A DNA stretch of 6,947 nucleotides, from contig JAZLLX010000120.1 in assembly GCA_045598345.1 (NCBI GenBank), forward strand, positions 1-6,947. The letters run 5' to 3'. The DNA is from Phascolarctobacterium_B sp045598345 (GTDB lineage: Bacteria; Bacillota; Negativicutes; Acidaminococcales; Acidaminococcaceae). Position 1 is the stretch's first letter; each line of letters starts with the position of its first letter. The notes beneath the pieces were generated by a model. The model was not told the origin of the DNA and made no database searches. It was given only the letters and a program-made list of their open reading frames with translations. Shown here piece after piece: positions 1 to 5,508 of this stretch. Position numbers and translations under genes: made by a program.

Positions 1-40
1 ATAATTATGGTGTTATGTTCCAGTAATTAAAAATTATAAA

Positions 41-130
41 GTCCGCACTATGCGAACTCTTTTCCCGCCCAGGCGTGGGCGGGGTGGCAATCGTTAGGAA
101 CATAGGTAGATTGACGGGGTGGGTCGCTCT
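41..130 (+). repeat. REP-like repeat, left copy, with 8-bp hairpin
   Basis: This is a diverged partner, in opposite orientation, of the repeat at 301-389. Shared blocks in the same order are TGCGAAC (51-57), a CCGCCCA...GGGCGGG hairpin, AGGAACATAG (97-106) and GGGGTG (116-121). The hairpin here is perfect: CCCGCCCA (64-71), loop GGCG, TGGGCGGG (76-83). No T-run follows the stem on either strand, so it is not an intrinsic terminator. I do not recognise the family by name. It could be a REP/BIME-type element or the end of a small non-autonomous element. Confidence 0.6.
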
Positions 131-172
131 CCCCGACTGAAAAACTAAACTTAACATAACACTAACCACTGC

Positions 173-187
173 TATAATCACAGGAAC
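173..187 (+). repeat. 15-mer TATAATCACAGGAAC, copy 1
   Basis: First of three exact copies of TATAATCACAGGAAC in this gene-free stretch (others at 233 and 405). Each is followed by a loosely similar pyrimidine-rich tail (CTTTACC, CTTTCCA, CTTCCA). It contains a TATAAT-like hexamer but no -35 element at a suitable distance. A repeat module is more likely than a set of promoters. Confidence 0.6.
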
Positions 188-198
188 TCTTTACCTTC

Positions 199-233
199 CC
201 TAATCCCTAACCTCTAACTCCTAATCCCTATTT
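199..233 (+). repeat. degenerate 7-nt phased array, five units
   Basis: Five consecutive heptamers close to CCTAAYC (starts 199, 206, 213, 220, 227) keep exact 7-nt phase without indels while their bases vary. The array runs directly into the second TATAATCACAGGAAC copy at 233. A shorter stretch of the same kind follows at 264-277, with two exact AAGTTTT units. The register matches the larger array at 431-528, although a one-in-seven coincidence cannot be excluded. Confidence 0.6.
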
Positions 234-247
234 ATAATCACAGGAAC
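233..247 (+). repeat. 15-mer TATAATCACAGGAAC, copy 2
   Basis: Exact second copy, 60 bp from copy 1. It abuts the end of the first heptamer array, so the 15-mers and the heptamer arrays form a composite repeat. Confidence 0.6.
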
Positions 248-300
248 ATCTTTCCACAACTTTAAGTTTTAAGTTTTTATCTTTTCATTAGCGTCAGCGT

Positions 301-389
301 AATTGCTCACCCCACCACCGTCTTTCTATGTTCCTTTAGACGGTCCCCCGCCCCTTTATGGGCGGACGAGGGTTCGCACAACCCCGCAC
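301..389 (-). repeat. REP-like repeat, right inverted copy
   Basis: Read on the minus strand this matches 41-130 block by block: TGCGAAC, then a CCGCCC/GGGCGG hairpin (348-353 with 360-365), then AGGAACATAG (326-335 as its complement), then GGGGTG. The two copies face each other across about 170 bp that holds two of the 15-mers and the first heptamer array. No open reading frame lies between them, so a mobile element with its own transposase is not supported. Confidence 0.6.
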
Positions 390-404
390 ACCTGAAGCCC
401 AAAA

Positions 405-419
405 TATAATCACAGGAAC
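405..419 (+). repeat. 15-mer TATAATCACAGGAAC, copy 3
   Basis: Exact third copy, just outside the right REP-like element. It is followed after 11 bp by the long heptamer array at 431, the same association as for copy 2. Confidence 0.6.
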
Positions 420-430
420 ATTCTTCCATA

Positions 431-528
431 ATTACGCATTGCGAATTACGCATTCCGCATTATATTCTCTCCCTAAATCCTTAATCCTAATTCCTTTATC
501 CTGACACCTGATACCTGAAACCTAAAAC
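431..528 (+). repeat. degenerate 7-nt phased array, fourteen units
   Basis: Fourteen consecutive heptamers start at 431 and every seventh base after that, with no indel. The first four are ATTNCGN-type (ATTACGC, ATTGCGA and so on). Two transition units follow (459-472), then eight of CTNANNC type (CTAAATC, CTGACAC, CTGAAAC). Position 2 is T in 13 of 14 units and position 7 is C in 12 of 14. The array ends one base before the EamA gene's stop codon and fills the place where a terminator would be expected; no intrinsic terminator is visible there. Confidence 0.7.
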
Positions 529-529
529 C

Positions 530-952
530 TTACCTCCCAATCAGCACCAGTCCCGCCAAACACAAAACCATCCCTGCCCCTTGGCTAAAAGTAATCTGCT
601 CTTTATAGACAAACATACCTACCAAAAGCAAAATCACTGCCAGCATAATATTGGACACCAATGATGCAGTGCTGATTTTCCAGCCCACACGGTAGATATT
701 GATATAGCCATATTCCAAGCCGATGATACATAATCCGAACAACAATGTGAACCAGTCCAATTTGGCAAATTCCCCGGCAAAACTCTGCACAGAATTGCCA
801 AAAAACCATATGCCCCCGGAAATCACCATGGCTACAAAATACACAAAAGTCAAAGAAAAGAAAGGGTCTATGTTCCGGGGAATTTCCCTTGCCGCAATAT
901 TATAAAAAGTGTTGGATGCCACCACCACAAGCATGGGCCATATTCTCGTCAT
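530..952 (-). CDS. small single-domain EamA/DMT transporter
   Basis: The protein is 140 residues with about five hydrophobic segments (roughly 4-21, 31-52, 66-84, 95-116 and 121-138). It ends with the typical EamA pattern of a short hydrophilic turn containing KEQIT, then a Gly/Leu-rich last helix (126-139). Canonical drug/metabolite transporters have two EamA repeats and about 10 helices; this is one repeat, so it should work as a dimer in the inner membrane. Substrate cannot be read. The ATG overlaps the stop of the upstream YjbR gene by 4 bp (ATGA at 949-952), and a GGGGGA stretch at 961-966 can serve as ribosome binding site, so the two are probably translationally coupled. It is most likely the last gene of the fic operon. 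Confidence 0.8.
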   Translation of the reverse strand: MTRIWPMLVVVASNTFYNIAAREIPRNIDPFFSLTFVYFVAMVISGGIWFFGNSVQSFAGEFAKLDWFTLLFGLCIIGLEYGYINIYRVGWKISTASLVSNIMLAVILLLVGMFVYKEQITFSQGAGMVLCLAGLVLIGR

Positions 953-1314
953 TTGCCCCGTCCCCCTTTCTTCGTCAGCACATAGGATGTTTTTAACAAT
1001 GTTTCCACATCCTCATTGGCAATACTGCCGTCCAAAATCATGGTCAGCCAGTGCCGCTTGTTCATATGATAGGCGGGCTTTATTTTTTCAGGGTATTTCT
1101 TCAGCCAATATTCCCGGTAATCCATTTCGCATTTCACATTGACCCAAACTTCCCCCACATAATATTCATAGCAGAACGCCATCACATGACCGCCTTTGTC
1201 CATGTGCCGCATAGCCATCCAGTTTTCGTCAAAGGGATAGTCCTCAAAAATATCATTTCCCAAACTTTGGCAAAAAGCGGAGATTTGCTTTTTCGTAGTA
1301 TATTTCTTTTTCAT
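949..1314 (-). CDS. MmcQ/YjbR family protein
   Basis: The 121-residue protein has the usual length and layout of the MmcQ/YjbR family (CyaY-like fold). YPFDENW lies near residues 26-32, a strand VNVKCEMD at 58-65, AYHMNKRHW at 81-89, and a C-terminal helix ending in the conserved SYVL at 110-113. Family members are called DNA-binding from structural similarity, but the biochemical role is not established and nothing here defines one. AGAGG (1324-1328) is the ribosome binding site, about 9 bp before the ATG. Only 21 bp separate this gene from the fic stop, and it overlaps eamA by 4 bp, so fic, this gene and eamA probably share a transcript. The C-terminus is short and basic (KKGGRGK). Confidence 0.85.
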   Translation of the reverse strand: MKKKYTTKKQISAFCQSLGNDIFEDYPFDENWMAMRHMDKGGHVMAFCYEYYVGEVWVNVKCEMDYREYWLKKYPEKIKPAYHMNKRHWLTMILDGSIANEDVETLLKTSYVLTKKGGRGK

Positions 1315-1335
1315 ATCGTTTGACCTCTATAAAAT

Positions 1336-2379
1336 TTATTTTCTATAATATTTAGTTTGTGAACCTGAACCGATTTTTCGTACCGCCCCATCCTTCACCA
1401 TTTTGCCCAAAACCGCCTCCACCGTGGTAGGGCTTACATCCGGCAAAATTTCACAAACCTCCGACTTGCTGATGGGCAGTACCGCTTGCAAAACCGTTGC
1501 CTCAACCCTTGCCTTCTTGGTAATCCGTTTGCTGTTCACCACGGCAAACCGCTTGTCCAGTTCCTTATAACACAAGTACAACATTGAAAGAAAGTTATAC
1601 ATAAATTCATTATAACTGTTTGTACTCTCATGCCAACCCTGAGAGGACTGTTCCAATGCTTCATAATACAAATCCTTGTACTTGTTCAGTTGCTCTTCAA
1701 GGGAAATATACTTGCCTGCATCAAAACCGTTTTTGTAAAGTAACAGGAGAGTCAGCAAACGGCTCATCCTGCCATTACCGTCACTGAAAGGATGAATACA
1801 AAGGAAATCTAAAATTACGCAAGGTATTAACAACAATTTGTTAATCTGCGGATTATGGCTTGCCTCCACATAAGCAAGAAACAACTGCTCCATCGCTTCG
1901 CCAGTTTCCGCCACCGGCACAGGACGAAAGCGTACCCGCCGCTTACCCCCTTCATCCGATTCCATAATAAGATTGCCCGCTGTTTTGTAAGTACCGCCTG
2001 CATCACCCGTTAAAGATAACATTATTTTATGTAACTGCAAAACAGTTGCTTCATTAAAATCTAAAAATACAAAATTATTATGAACCAAATTCAAGGCATC
2101 ACGATAACCGGCAATTTCCGCTTCGCTATGATTAAGCGGGGCACTGCTTTGCGTAACAATTTCCCTGATACGCTCATCCGTAGTGATGATACCCTCAATA
2201 GCATTGGAACTCTTGACCGACTGGACTTTGGCAATTTTTTCCAGTTCTGTGAAAACCGCAGCGAACTGCTCTTTCCGAACATTACCTCTGTTCTTAAGTT
2301 CATACACGGACAAAGTCACATTCAAAAGTTTGGCATCAATATTCCCTTTTTCCAAAAATGAATAATCAAATCTGTGCAT
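1336..2379 (-). CDS. fic: Fic family protein with C-terminal winged-helix-like domain
   Basis: The protein is 347 residues from the chosen start. The Fic motif HPFSDGNGRMSR (196-207) matches HxFx(D/E)GNGRxxR, with the catalytic His196 and the nucleotide-binding GNGR loop. The upstream SNAIEG (58-63) fits the inhibitory (S/T)xxxE(G/N) helix, with Glu62 as the autoinhibitory residue. Residues about 285-347 (ISKSEVCEILP, then SPTTVEAVLGKMVKDG) resemble a winged helix, common in stand-alone Fic proteins. The expected activity is transfer of AMP from ATP to a hydroxyl side chain; the target is unknown. I start at ATG 2377-2379, not at the longer frame from 2529. GGGAG sits just upstream, and the longer version would read through a promoter and the toxN terminator. 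It is probably first in an operon with yjbR and eamA. Confidence 0.92.
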   Translation of the reverse strand: MHRFDYSFLEKGNIDAKLLNVTLSVYELKNRGNVRKEQFAAVFTELEKIAKVQSVKSSNAIEGIITTDERIREIVTQSSAPLNHSEAEIAGYRDALNLVHNNFVFLDFNEATVLQLHKIMLSLTGDAGGTYKTAGNLIMESDEGGKRRVRFRPVPVAETGEAMEQLFLAYVEASHNPQINKLLLIPCVILDFLCIHPFSDGNGRMSRLLTLLLLYKNGFDAGKYISLEEQLNKYKDLYYEALEQSSQGWHESTNSYNEFMYNFLSMLYLCYKELDKRFAVVNSKRITKKARVEATVLQAVLPISKSEVCEILPDVSPTTVEAVLGKMVKDGAVRKIGSGSQTKYYRK

Positions 2380-2392
2380 ATTTTTCTCCCTG

Positions 2393-2447
2393 TCTGCATA
2401 TATTCTAACCATTTTATATGCAGATGTCAAGACAGCATCTGCATATA
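2393..2447 (-). promoter_or_regulatory. palindromic operator over the fic promoter
   Basis: TATATGCAGATG (2415-2426) and CATCTGCATATA (2436-2447) form a perfect 12-bp inverted repeat with a 9-bp centre that covers the -35 box. A third half-site, TCTGCATATA (2393-2402), lies just downstream of the -10. A looser fourth copy, TATATGCAAT, starts at 2460. A dimeric repressor bound here would block RNA polymerase. The DNA-binding-like C-terminus of Fic is the obvious candidate, but this is inference. Confidence 0.7.
2402..2430 (-). promoter_or_regulatory. fic promoter
   Basis: Minus-strand -35 TTGACA (2425-2430) and -10 TAGAAT (2402-2407) are separated by 17 bp. Transcription should start near 2395, about 16 nt upstream of the ATG at 2379, which leaves room for the GGGAG ribosome binding site and little else. 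The -35 is a perfect consensus and lies inside the inverted repeat. Confidence 0.8.
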
Positions 2448-2469
2448 CTTCAATAAGTATATATGCAAT

Positions 2470-2495
2470 AAAAAAGCCCCTGCTTGTGCAAGGGC
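2470..2495 (-). terminator. intrinsic terminator after toxN
   Basis: On the minus strand, GCCCTTGC and GCAGGGGC form an 8-bp stem (one G-U pair) with an ACAA tetraloop, followed by six T. It lies 49 bp past the toxN stop and upstream of the fic promoter, so the toxin locus and the fic operon are separate transcription units. Confidence 0.88.
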
Positions 2496-2543
2496 GGTTA
2501 TTTTCATTGCCTATTATTAAAAATGCCAAAGTTCAACATAATT

Positions 2544-3044
2544 CTAAAGATTCTTAAATTGCGAAGAAACTTCCTCCAACTTCTTAAAATCACAGCACCG
2601 CAAAAGCAAACTTGGCGGACATTCCTTCTTCCCCACCAAACTATATAAAATGTTTGCCTTTCTTAATAACTTCTTGTCTTGAGCATTCAAAAAGCGTACC
2701 TGATTATTTAACAAAATTCCATAACTTCGCTCCTGCTCATTCCCGTTCAACAATGCGTCAACATCTATTTTCTCTATAACATTACTTGGCACAGGTATCA
2801 TATTATTAAGATTTACAATACCATATTTCCCTTTGTCAATTTTAAAAATATCCAACGCTCTTGACGATATAAGCAAATGTTTCTTTTTGGGTGAAGACAA
2901 AGGGGCAAAATAAAAAAAGCCGTTGACAGAAAACACAACACCAACAAAAGGACGGCTAAACATGCCATGAGATTTTGCCACTTTGCTTTCATATTGATTT
3001 AAAAATTGCAAATAGTTTTCTTTGATATAATATAACTGTAACAT
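2544..3044 (-). CDS. toxN: type III toxin-antitoxin endoribonuclease ToxN/AbiQ
   Basis: The 166-residue protein has the length and signature blocks of the ToxN/AbiQ family. RPFVGVVF (31-38) is the first core strand. FAPLSSPKKKH (46-56) holds Ser50/Ser51 and Lys53, at the positions of the nuclease site in ToxN and AbiQ. GIVNLNNMIPVP (75-86) is followed by a C-terminal helical part with LLRKANILY (126-134). The family cuts RNA at A-rich sites, and is held inactive by binding a repeated pseudoknot RNA. Many members act in phage abortive infection. Its antitoxin array and terminator lie directly upstream, the standard type III order. The ribosome binding site is weak (GAAAG, 3048-3052), which suits low toxin output from terminator read-through. 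The gene looks more AT-rich than the metabolic operon, consistent with transfer. Confidence 0.94.
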   Translation of the reverse strand: MLQLYYIKENYLQFLNQYESKVAKSHGMFSRPFVGVVFSVNGFFYFAPLSSPKKKHLLISSRALDIFKIDKGKYGIVNLNNMIPVPSNVIEKIDVDALLNGNEQERSYGILLNNQVRFLNAQDKKLLRKANILYSLVGKKECPPSLLLRCCDFKKLEEVSSQFKNL

Positions 3045-3054
3045 TTTCTTTCAG

Positions 3055-3082
3055 AAAAAAGGAAGGGTTTTCGCCCTTCCTT
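3055..3082 (-). terminator. intrinsic terminator between toxI and toxN
   Basis: On the minus strand a 9-bp perfect stem, AAGGAAGGG with CCCTTCCTT and loop CGAAAA, runs into a T-run (T tract at 3055-3060). It sits between the antitoxin repeats and the toxin start at 3044. In known type III loci such a terminator lets most transcripts end after the antitoxin, keeping RNA in excess over toxin. Confidence 0.92.
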
Positions 3083-3162
3083 ACTTTTTTAACTCGCTGC
3101 TCACGGTGGCGATTTACCGACTTTTTTGACTCGCTGCTCACGGTGGCGATTTACCGACTTTT
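3083..3162 (-). ncRNA. toxI: ToxI-type antitoxin RNA repeat array (about 2.2 units)
   Basis: Two 34-bp identical copies (3092-3125 and 3129-3162) repeat with a 37-bp period. A third, truncated unit keeps only its A-rich start (AAAAAAGT at 3083-3090). The units are joined by A-runs, where ToxN-type enzymes cut their precursor. Each unit can fold as an H-type pseudoknot: CGGT pairs with ACCG, and TCGC in that loop pairs with GCGA further 3'. In the promoter-proximal copy these lie at 3153-3156 with 3141-3144, and 3146-3149 with 3131-3134. The transcript should start at about 3161, so there is essentially no leader. Known arrays range from about 2 to over 5 units; this is at the short end. Confidence 0.92.
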
Positions 3163-3167
3163 GAGAA

Positions 3168-3196
3168 ATTATAATACATTACTTATGAATTGTCAA
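3168..3196 (-). promoter_or_regulatory. consensus promoter of toxIN
   Basis: On the minus strand a perfect -35 TTGACA (3191-3196) and a perfect -10 TATAAT (3168-3173) are 17 bp apart. The predicted start falls on the first base of the antitoxin array. No operator-like palindrome is evident here, in contrast to the fic promoter, so constitutive strong expression of the antitoxin is likely. Confidence 0.92.
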
Positions 3197-3276
3197 GAAC
3201 AATAAACTATATTCCAAAATCACAACCATAATACATCACCAATTGCAACCAACCACTACCCATCCCTAAAAATATC

Positions 3277-4089
3277 TCAAATCTTCTCCCACTCTGACTT
3301 AACCAACGGCTTGTTCAAGTCCCTGAGGTAGGGGACAGTGCGGCGTGCTTCAAGGCATTTGTCCAAATCAATTTCCGCCACCAATACCTTGTCCTCGTCC
3401 CGCTCTGCCTCGCAAAGCACTTCCCCGTTAGGTGCAACGATGCGGGAATGTCCTCCTAAAAATACGGTATTGTCATCCACCCCAGCACGATTGACAGCAA
3501 TTACATAAATCCCGTTTTCCAAAGCCCGTGCCTTGGACTGAATGTCCCACACATAGTATCTTGCCTTGCCGAAGGCCGCCGGATAAATAATTACATTTGC
3601 CCCCTTCAAAGTCAGCAAACGGGAAATGTCGGGAAAACCGATTTCATAACAAATCTGCATACCAATACGCAAATCGCCATATTGGATGGGGTCAGGAACT
3701 TTGGAACCGTTCTGGAACCGCAATTCCTCATTGTCCCAAAGATGTACCTTGTCATACGTCCCCATTACCCCGTTTTCGTTGACGGTCAGGGCAGTATCAG
3801 TGATGATGCCGGGATTTTTGGTATTAGCCATAATGCAGCCGGAAACCAAAATCTGATGTTTTTTGGCTTGGGCAATCATCCATTGGGCAGTACGGCCGTC
3901 GGGAATATTCTCCGCCAGTTCAACATCCTCTTTGGGAACCCAATAACCTGTATTGAACAGTTCGGGGAAAATCACCCATTTTGCCCCCTGTCCGACCGCT
4001 TCATCCAACAGTTTTCCCGCCAATGCCAGGTTCGCATCAACATCCCGCAGAACACAATTCATTTGTACCGCAGCAACTTTAATTTTCAT
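3277..4089 (-). CDS. nitrilase-superfamily (carbon-nitrogen hydrolase) amidase
   Basis: The 270-residue protein has the full Glu-Lys-Cys triad. Glu43 is in FPELFNTGY, Lys114 in YDKVHLW and Cys147 in MQICYEIGFPD. It is the normal length for the omega-amidase / N-carbamoyl amidase branch. These cytosolic enzymes hydrolyse a linear amide or carbamoyl group to acid plus ammonia; the exact substrate cannot be read. The start follows the cobW stop by 3 bp, and its GGAGG (4097-4101) lies within the end of cobW, so translation is coupled. Being last in an operon with a cyclic-amide-hydrolase-like CE4 protein suggests that it takes the ring-opened product. No intrinsic terminator is visible between its stop and the toxI promoter. 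Confidence 0.93.
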   Translation of the reverse strand: MKIKVAAVQMNCVLRDVDANLALAGKLLDEAVGQGAKWVIFPELFNTGYWVPKEDVELAENIPDGRTAQWMIAQAKKHQILVSGCIMANTKNPGIITDTALTVNENGVMGTYDKVHLWDNEELRFQNGSKVPDPIQYGDLRIGMQICYEIGFPDISRLLTLKGANVIIYPAAFGKARYYVWDIQSKARALENGIYVIAVNRAGVDDNTVFLGGHSRIVAPNGEVLCEAERDEDKVLVAEIDLDKCLEARRTVPYLRDLNKPLVKSEWEKI

Positions 4090-4092
4090 CTT

Positions 4093-5133
4093 TTAACCTC
4101 CATAGGGATTCATATTTATTTCTTCAATATAAGGTGCAGAACCCAAAATATTTTGGAAAGCCACCAGGGACTCCATAATGCTGTGGGGTTCCAGCCCTTT
4201 CATAATAAACACAATCTGGGAATTTTTCTCTTCCCCGTTCCAATCTTCCAGATGATGGGGCGGGTGAATAATATGTTGCACACCGTTAATGACAATGGGA
4301 CCTTTTTCCCCCACATCCACCATGCCCTTGATTCTCAACATTTTTTCGCCGTGAGTATAAAGCAACATGCTCATCCACAAACCGAAGGCAGTCCAGTCCA
4401 ATGCTTCGTAAAATTTTATGGACATGGAACGCACTTCCGTATCATGTTCAATTTTCTTTTCCTTGTATTTTTCCTGTATCTGGCTCAACTGCTCCAGCCG
4501 GTTATTTTTGGATTCCTTCCCTTCGTCAAAAACCACCTCCGGGTCAATGATGCCGTGGGCCGTACCATATACTGCCGCCGCAGGGTTAAGGTGATGCAGC
4601 CGGTGATGTATCTCGTGCAATCTTTCGTGCTCCACCAAATCGGTTTTGGTGACAATTATTCTGTCCGCCGTAACAATCTGCTTAACGGTTTCAGGATTAT
4701 TTTTCAAATGCAGTTCCCCATTGGCGGCATCCAAACAACATACCACCCCGTCCACATAAAAACGGTTGGTCAACAAGGGGTCCATCAGAATAGAAAAAAG
4801 AATTGGCGCCGGGTCTGCCAGTCCGGTGGTTTCAATAACCACCCTGTCCATTTCATTCACACCCTGCTCTTTTTCATTCAGAATGTCCTTCAGTTCGTTA
4901 ATGAGGTCATCCCGCATATTGCAGCAGATACAGCCGCCGCTGAGAAGCCGTGTCTTTTCCTCAATACGGCGAATGAGCCGGTGGTCCAGTCCCACCTGCC
5001 CGTACTCATTGATAATGACCGCCGTATTTTTATACTTTTCGTGTTGCAGCACATTTGCCAAAAGCGTGGTTTTGCCGCTGCCCAGAAAGCCGGTGACAAT
5101 AGTAATGGGAAATCTGCTATCCCCTAAAATCAT
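4093..5133 (-). CDS. CobW/COG0523 family metal-chaperone GTPase
   Basis: The 346-residue protein shows the G3E GTPase layout. Walker A is GFLGSGKTT (15-23) and the family metal motif is GGCICC (66-71, CxCC with Cys68, Cys70 and Cys71). The Walker B region is ETTGLADP (101-108), with TKTD (162-165) in place of the usual NKxD base-recognition motif. The CobW C-terminal domain carries GVQHIIHPPHHLEDW (284-298). His-rich stretches at 173-181 and 287-294 could bind metal. Family members deliver Zn, Co or Fe to client enzymes in the cytosol. Here the gene lies between a small CxxC protein, whose stop it overlaps by 4 bp (ATGA, 5130-5133), and the nitrilase. That points to a dedicated chaperone for an operon enzyme, most plausibly the metal-dependent CE4 hydrolase. 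No Zur-type site was recognised. Confidence 0.93.
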   Translation of the reverse strand: MILGDSRFPITIVTGFLGSGKTTLLANVLQHEKYKNTAVIINEYGQVGLDHRLIRRIEEKTRLLSGGCICCNMRDDLINELKDILNEKEQGVNEMDRVVIETTGLADPAPILFSILMDPLLTNRFYVDGVVCCLDAANGELHLKNNPETVKQIVTADRIIVTKTDLVEHERLHEIHHRLHHLNPAAAVYGTAHGIIDPEVVFDEGKESKNNRLEQLSQIQEKYKEKKIEHDTEVRSMSIKFYEALDWTAFGLWMSMLLYTHGEKMLRIKGMVDVGEKGPIVINGVQHIIHPPHHLEDWNGEEKNSQIVFIMKGLEPHSIMESLVAFQNILGSAPYIEEINMNPYGG

Positions 5134-5483
5134 ACCGCATCTTGTCCTTTCTGCAAATAACTGAGAAAGGCAGGGTCCAACGGGTCAAGGGTTTTGTGGC
5201 ACAAGTCCGATGCCGCTTTCCACATACCGCCCAAATCATTCACAACCTTGCTCATACCCTTCCGGTCAAAAAGAGTATAGCGGCTGCCGTTCCAGTCATT
5301 CATCTTCAAACCGTAAAAACCTAAAATCTTGTTGGCAATGCTCACCCTTTTCAGACGCAGACGCCGCCTCTCCCTTTGGCTTTCGCCTGCCACAATGGTC
5401 TTCTTGTTTCTGTACTCCACATCATGCAGGGGCTGGTCCGTCCAGTGGACGCTCATAATCATTTCACCGCACAATACACACAT
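5130..5483 (-). CDS. small CxxC protein of unknown function, partner of CobW GTPase
   Basis: I do not recognise a named family. The 117-residue protein begins MCVLCGE (Cys2, Cys5), followed by HWTD (13-16). A strongly basic helix-like segment covers residues 36-46, with DWNGS at 63-67 and LDPLDP at 99-104. A further Cys95-His96 could complete a metal site with the N-terminal pair. It has no signal peptide and no membrane segment. GGAGG (5492-5496) lies 8 bp before the ATG, so the start that keeps the CxxC is well supported. It overlaps cobW by 4 bp, so the two are probably made together. A metal-binding adaptor or scaffold for the GTPase is a guess from context. An alternative is a nucleic-acid-binding protein, given the basic segment. 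Confidence 0.82.
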   Translation of the reverse strand: MCVLCGEMIMSVHWTDQPLHDVEYRNKKTIVAGESQRERRRLRLKRVSIANKILGFYGLKMNDWNGSRYTLFDRKGMSKVVNDLGGMWKAASDLCHKTLDPLDPAFLSYLQKGQDAV

Positions 5484-5508
5484 TTAACTTTCCTCCAATC
5501 TTTGCAAG

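Noticed and set aside
64..83. Intrinsic terminator at the perfect GC-rich hairpin
   Set aside because: No T-run follows on either strand. The same hairpin recurs inside the inverted copy at 348-365, so it is part of a repeat.
199..233. Telomere-like CCTAA repeat or misassembled eukaryotic sequence
   Set aside because: The units are 7 nt and degenerate, only five long, and embedded in repeats shared across this bacterial intergenic region.
2380..2529. N-terminal 50-residue extension of the Fic protein
   Set aside because: It would span the fic promoter, its palindrome and the toxN terminator. The ATG at 2379 has a good ribosome binding site and begins the normal Fic N-terminus.
3083..3162. 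CRISPR array
   Set aside because: The two copies are directly joined, with no unique spacers, and sit between a promoter and a terminator upstream of a ToxN-family toxin gene.
3171..3239. Direct repeat ATAATACAT at 3171 and 3228 as insertion footprint of the toxin cassette
   Set aside because: The match is short and AT-rich, and both copies lie on the same side of the toxin gene, so they do not flank the cassette.
3682..5127. Long plus-strand open frame of 481 codons
   Set aside because: It lies antisense to the CobW GTPase and nitrilase genes, whose motifs are complete. Its translation is rich in His, Phe and Gln with no recognisable domain, as expected of a shadow frame.
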